A stretch of 64,000 nt of DNA from Oscillospiraceae bacterium. Lineage in GTDB: Bacteria > Bacillota > Clostridia > Oscillospirales > Oscillospiraceae. The notes below the pieces were generated by a model. It did no database searches and was not told the DNA's origin. It was given only the letters and a program-made list of their open reading frames with translations. A program made the translations under genes and the position numbers. The stretch covers positions 1 to 64,000 of the forward strand of contig CACYHB010000002.1 in NCBI GenBank assembly GCA_902774015.1, written 5' to 3'. Shown here one piece after another: positions 63,624 to 64,000 of this stretch. The stretch's first letter is position 1. The number at the start of each line of letters is the position of its first letter.

Positions 63624-64000
63624 ATGAGATATCGTTCTTTCAAAAGTCTATTCTCTATGGCGCTCTCCGCCGCGCTGCTGCTGGGCCTGGGCTGCACGGC
63701 CTTTGCCGCTGAGGATGTGAGCAGATCGGTCACTGTCAGCGCCGCCGGCGCAGACGCCACGGCGACCTACGGTACGGTCAGCGTCTCCATCTCGGACGCG
63801 CTGCAGTCCAACAACGCGCTGGAGGTCCTCTCCGAGAACGGTCACCGCGCCGAGGTCACGGCAGACTCCGTTTCGGCCGGCGGGGAATTTCCCACGGGTC
63901 TGTCCGTCTCCTCCAAGGCGAACGGCAGCCTGAGCCGTGTCACGGCGGGCGGGGTTTCCGCCAGGGGGGAGGACAGCGCCATTGCGCTGGGCGTCACCGT
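63624..64000 (+). CDS. secreted surface protein, N-terminal part (cut by window end)
   Basis: First 125 residues. Start ATG at 63624 with CAGGAG 9 bases upstream. Signal peptide SLFSMALSAALLLGLGCTAFA with likely cleavage after AFA, then a Ser/Ala/Gly/Val-rich mature part with short strand-like repeats (VTADSVSAGGEFPTGLSVSS, SRVTAGGVSARGEDSAIALG). The pattern suggests a beta-helix or trimeric-adhesin-like passenger, but too little is present to name a family. No stop occurs before the edge. Confidence 0.75.
   Translation, partial: MRYRSFKSLFSMALSAALLLGLGCTAFAAEDVSRSVTVSAAGADATATYGTVSVSISDALQSNNALEVLSENGHRAEVTADSVSAGGEFPTGLSVSSKANGSLSRVTAGGVSARGEDSAIALGVT

Overview
This is about 64 kb of a GC-rich (roughly 60%) low-redundancy bacterial chromosome. 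The gene content points to an endospore-forming anaerobic Firmicute of the class Clostridia, probably Oscillospirales (Oscillospiraceae/Ruminococcaceae-like). Support: spoVAD, spoVAE and bofA sporulation genes; a full V-type ATPase operon; NfnAB; a class B sortase with its likely substrate; a YolD-UvrX type Y-family polymerase pair; a YerC/TrpR-related regulator; and Gram-positive ribosome binding sites and sigma-A promoters. The family-level placement is inference. No phage, IS element, transposase or CRISPR array was found.

Layout. 1-4.2 kb: end of rpoB and complete rpoC, then an XRE regulator on the minus strand. 5.4-14.2 kb: nine-gene V-ATPase operon (G/H-I-K-E-C-F-A-B-D) with two tandem sigma-A promoters. 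14.3-16.4 kb: a GNAT acetyltransferase, a TraX-like membrane protein and a small unknown gene; the last two are bracketed by two inverted copies of a ~205 bp multi-hairpin repeat. 16.4-20.5 kb: a large cell-wall protein and a class B sortase. 20.7-23.4 kb: translesion polymerase plus YolD-like partner, and an EamA transporter. 23.4-23.9 kb: four tRNAs (Val, Phe, Gly, Cys). 23.9-28.9 kb: Hsp33, methyltransferase, YerC, NfeD/SPFH pair and a eukaryotic-type hexokinase. 28.9-32.4 kb: spoVAD-spoVAE, MscS and a Pro-rich membrane protein. 32.5-36.9 kb: potABCD polyamine transporter behind a ~350 nt leader that ends in a terminator. 37-43.4 kb: truA and a cluster of cell-surface proteins (two related LRR proteins, a phosphodiester-glycosidase-like protein, an Ig-like lipoprotein). 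43.5-48.5 kb: PutP-type symporter, LysR regulator and NfnAB. 48.7-52.2 kb: an envelope operon (phosphodiester glycosidase, unknown membrane protein, GT2, GtrA). 52.2-56 kb: RluA-type pseudouridine synthase, Na/Pi symporter with PhoU domain, BofA and a secreted protein. 56.2-62.9 kb: type II topoisomerase pair, YitT protein and a transglutaminase-like lipoprotein. 62.9-64 kb: tRNA-Gly, tRNA-Leu, a 136-bp tandem repeat and the start of a secreted protein cut by the window edge.

Functionally most of the window is housekeeping: transcription, ion-motive energy, redox balance, polyamine import, topology and envelope maintenance. The least explained features are noncoding: the paired structured repeat near 14.8 and 16.2 kb, the tandem repeat after tRNA-Leu, and the pot leader with its attenuator-like hairpin. 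Promoters and terminators are called by eye from consensus and symmetry and have not been tested.
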